Made by a program: the position numbers and the translations under genes. A stretch of 64,000 bases of DNA from Bradyrhizobium sp. BRP22 (GTDB taxonomy: Bacteria; Pseudomonadota; Alphaproteobacteria; Rhizobiales; Xanthobacteraceae). Below are positions 63,310 through 64,000 of the stretch, piece after piece. How positions within the stretch are numbered: the first letter of the stretch is position 1; every line of letters starts with the position of its first letter. The stretch spans positions 248,001-312,000 of the forward strand of contig NZ_JADYVX010000003.1 of the NCBI RefSeq assembly GCF_020194175.1, read 5' to 3'. The notes under the pieces are model-generated. The model was not told where the DNA came from and did no database searches. It worked only from the letters and a program-made list of their open reading frames with translations.

Positions 63310-64000
63310 ATGGCGGAGGACCTTGATATCTTTTTGCGGAGAGTGCCAGTTGCCGCGACGTCGATAGCTGCTGGCGGTGGATTTTACGCTAAAGTATATC
63401 ATCATTCGTGGTCCGAGTTGGCGGCGCCGCCGATCGGCAATCACGAAGTCGTCCTCGTGCTGAAAGGTTGCGGGATGGCGCGGCGAACGCTGAGCGATGG
63501 AAGCAAGCAAGCCTTTCGCTTCCGCCCTGGACTTCTCGCTGTGACTCCCGCCGGCGAAACCCAACAGATCTCTCTTTCCGGAGAAAGCTTGGCTATACAC
63601 TTCTACGTCGCTCCGAGTCGGCTCCTTTCGGTCGTCGGCCGAAAATTCGATCTTCCATCCGCTTTTGGTGCGAAAGACGACGCACTTTCGTCGCTTGGAC
63701 GATTACTGTCCGTCGAAATGCTGACGGGGTCGCCCTCGGGATCCTTATTCAGCGAGCATTTGGCGGGCGCTGTATTGGAGCGTCTGCCGCTGGGTTTTGG
63801 TCAAACCGAGACATCGGACTGCCGTCGCGAACGATTGGCTCCGTGGCAATTGCGACGCGCGAAGACACTTATTCGAGATAACATCCGCAAGAGCTGGTCG
63901 CTCGAAGAACTTGCCGCGAAAGTCGGAACGAGCACAAGCCATTTTTGCAGAGCGTTCCGCAACTGCGAAGGAATTCCGCCATATCGGTATCTGATCGGAT
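63310..64000 (+). CDS. AraC-family transcriptional regulator, 3' partial
   Basis: An open frame from ATG 63310 runs off the window end after 230 codons. The N-terminal part (1-180) has a cupin-like sensor pattern: IGNHEVVLVLKGCGMARRTL, FRFRPGLLAVTPAGETQQIS. The C-terminal part begins an AraC HTH: LRRAKTLIRDNIRKSWSLEE, LAAKVGTSTSHFCRAFRNCE and GIPPYRYL, i.e. first HTH and the start of the second (the 'F...G.sP..Y' motif). About 30-70 residues are missing. Divergent from the decarboxylase. Confidence 0.85.
   Translation, partial: MAEDLDIFLRRVPVAATSIAAGGGFYAKVYHHSWSELAAPPIGNHEVVLVLKGCGMARRTLSDGSKQAFRFRPGLLAVTPAGETQQISLSGESLAIHFYVAPSRLLSVVGRKFDLPSAFGAKDDALSSLGRLLSVEMLTGSPSGSLFSEHLAGAVLERLPLGFGQTETSDCRRERLAPWQLRRAKTLIRDNIRKSWSLEELAAKVGTSTSHFCRAFRNCEGIPPYRYLIG

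Noticed and set aside
1..64000. CRISPR arrays, rRNA genes, intact tRNAs, phage genes or integrases
   Set aside because: No regularly spaced repeats, rRNA sequence, complete tRNA fold or tyrosine/serine recombinase was seen on reading both strands; the only mobile-element signal is the IS91-type relic.

Overview
The window is high-GC DNA with the gene families and small DUF proteins (DUF2934, DUF3072, DUF1003, DUF4142) typical of a metabolically versatile alphaproteobacterium of the Bradyrhizobium/Rhodopseudomonas type. The assignment rests on gene content and codon style only; no rRNA or other marker gene is present. The window opens inside urtA and ends inside an AraC-family regulator.

Layout. 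(1) 1-6140: urea/short-amide ABC transporter urtABCDE followed by an acetamidase/formamidase. (2) 6141-18300: a low-density accessory stretch with small stress or membrane proteins, a stand-alone SIR2-domain protein, a thioredoxin-reductase-like flavoprotein, an SDR-DoxX fusion, a patatin and several gene relics (IclR tail, alpha/beta hydrolase with an in-frame stop, DUF4142 with an in-frame stop, TetR-like scrap). (3) 18700-20203: an IS91-type transposase 3' relic and an ornithine-cyclodeaminase-like gene broken by a one-base deletion. (4) 20356-26089: a 1134-residue molybdopterin oxidoreductase fused to an FAD/NAD reductase and a [2Fe-2S] ferredoxin, co-transcribed with an AtoE-type transporter and divergent from a GntR regulator. 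(5) 26201-36985: a LysR-controlled catabolic block made of creatininase-family hydrolase, cupin, cysteine hydrolase, FAD oxidase, flavodoxin-fold reductase, RidA, a NitT/TauT-type ABC transporter, a deaminase-type amidohydrolase and a VanA-type Rieske oxygenase. (6) 36982-50176: a nine-gene aromatic-oxygenation operon divergent from a MarR regulator, with a LIV-type ABC transporter whose two permeases and one ATPase are a single polypeptide, and a class II aldolase. (7) 50207-61126: ketopantoate-reductase-like protein, TetR regulator, omega-aminotransferase, HDAC-like deacetylase, a second complete LIV-type transporter and a GMC oxidoreductase. (8) 61255-64000: tRNA-like repeat, aromatic-amino-acid-type decarboxylase and a partial AraC regulator.

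How it works together. The region is organised as uptake-plus-degradation modules, each with its own regulator. Three regulators have a strong candidate operator. An inverted repeat GTTGCC-N5-GGCAAC plus a conserved downstream box occurs both in the lysR-creatininase gap and before the NitT-type transporter, joining those two operons into one regulon. A second, 22-bp element centred on CTGGAATATTCCAG occurs both in the oxygenase-marR gap and before the LIV transporter. TTGGTC-N4-GACCAA sits between the TetR gene and the aminotransferase. The chemistry of the LysR block (amide hydrolases, deaminase, RidA, flavin oxidase, Rieske oxygenase) points to an N-containing ring or N-substituted aromatic as substrate, but the actual compound cannot be read from sequence.

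A pair of diverged direct repeats with tRNA-like T-arm sequence (18074-18236 and 61255-61407) brackets almost all of the catabolic modules and may mark the borders of an acquired segment.
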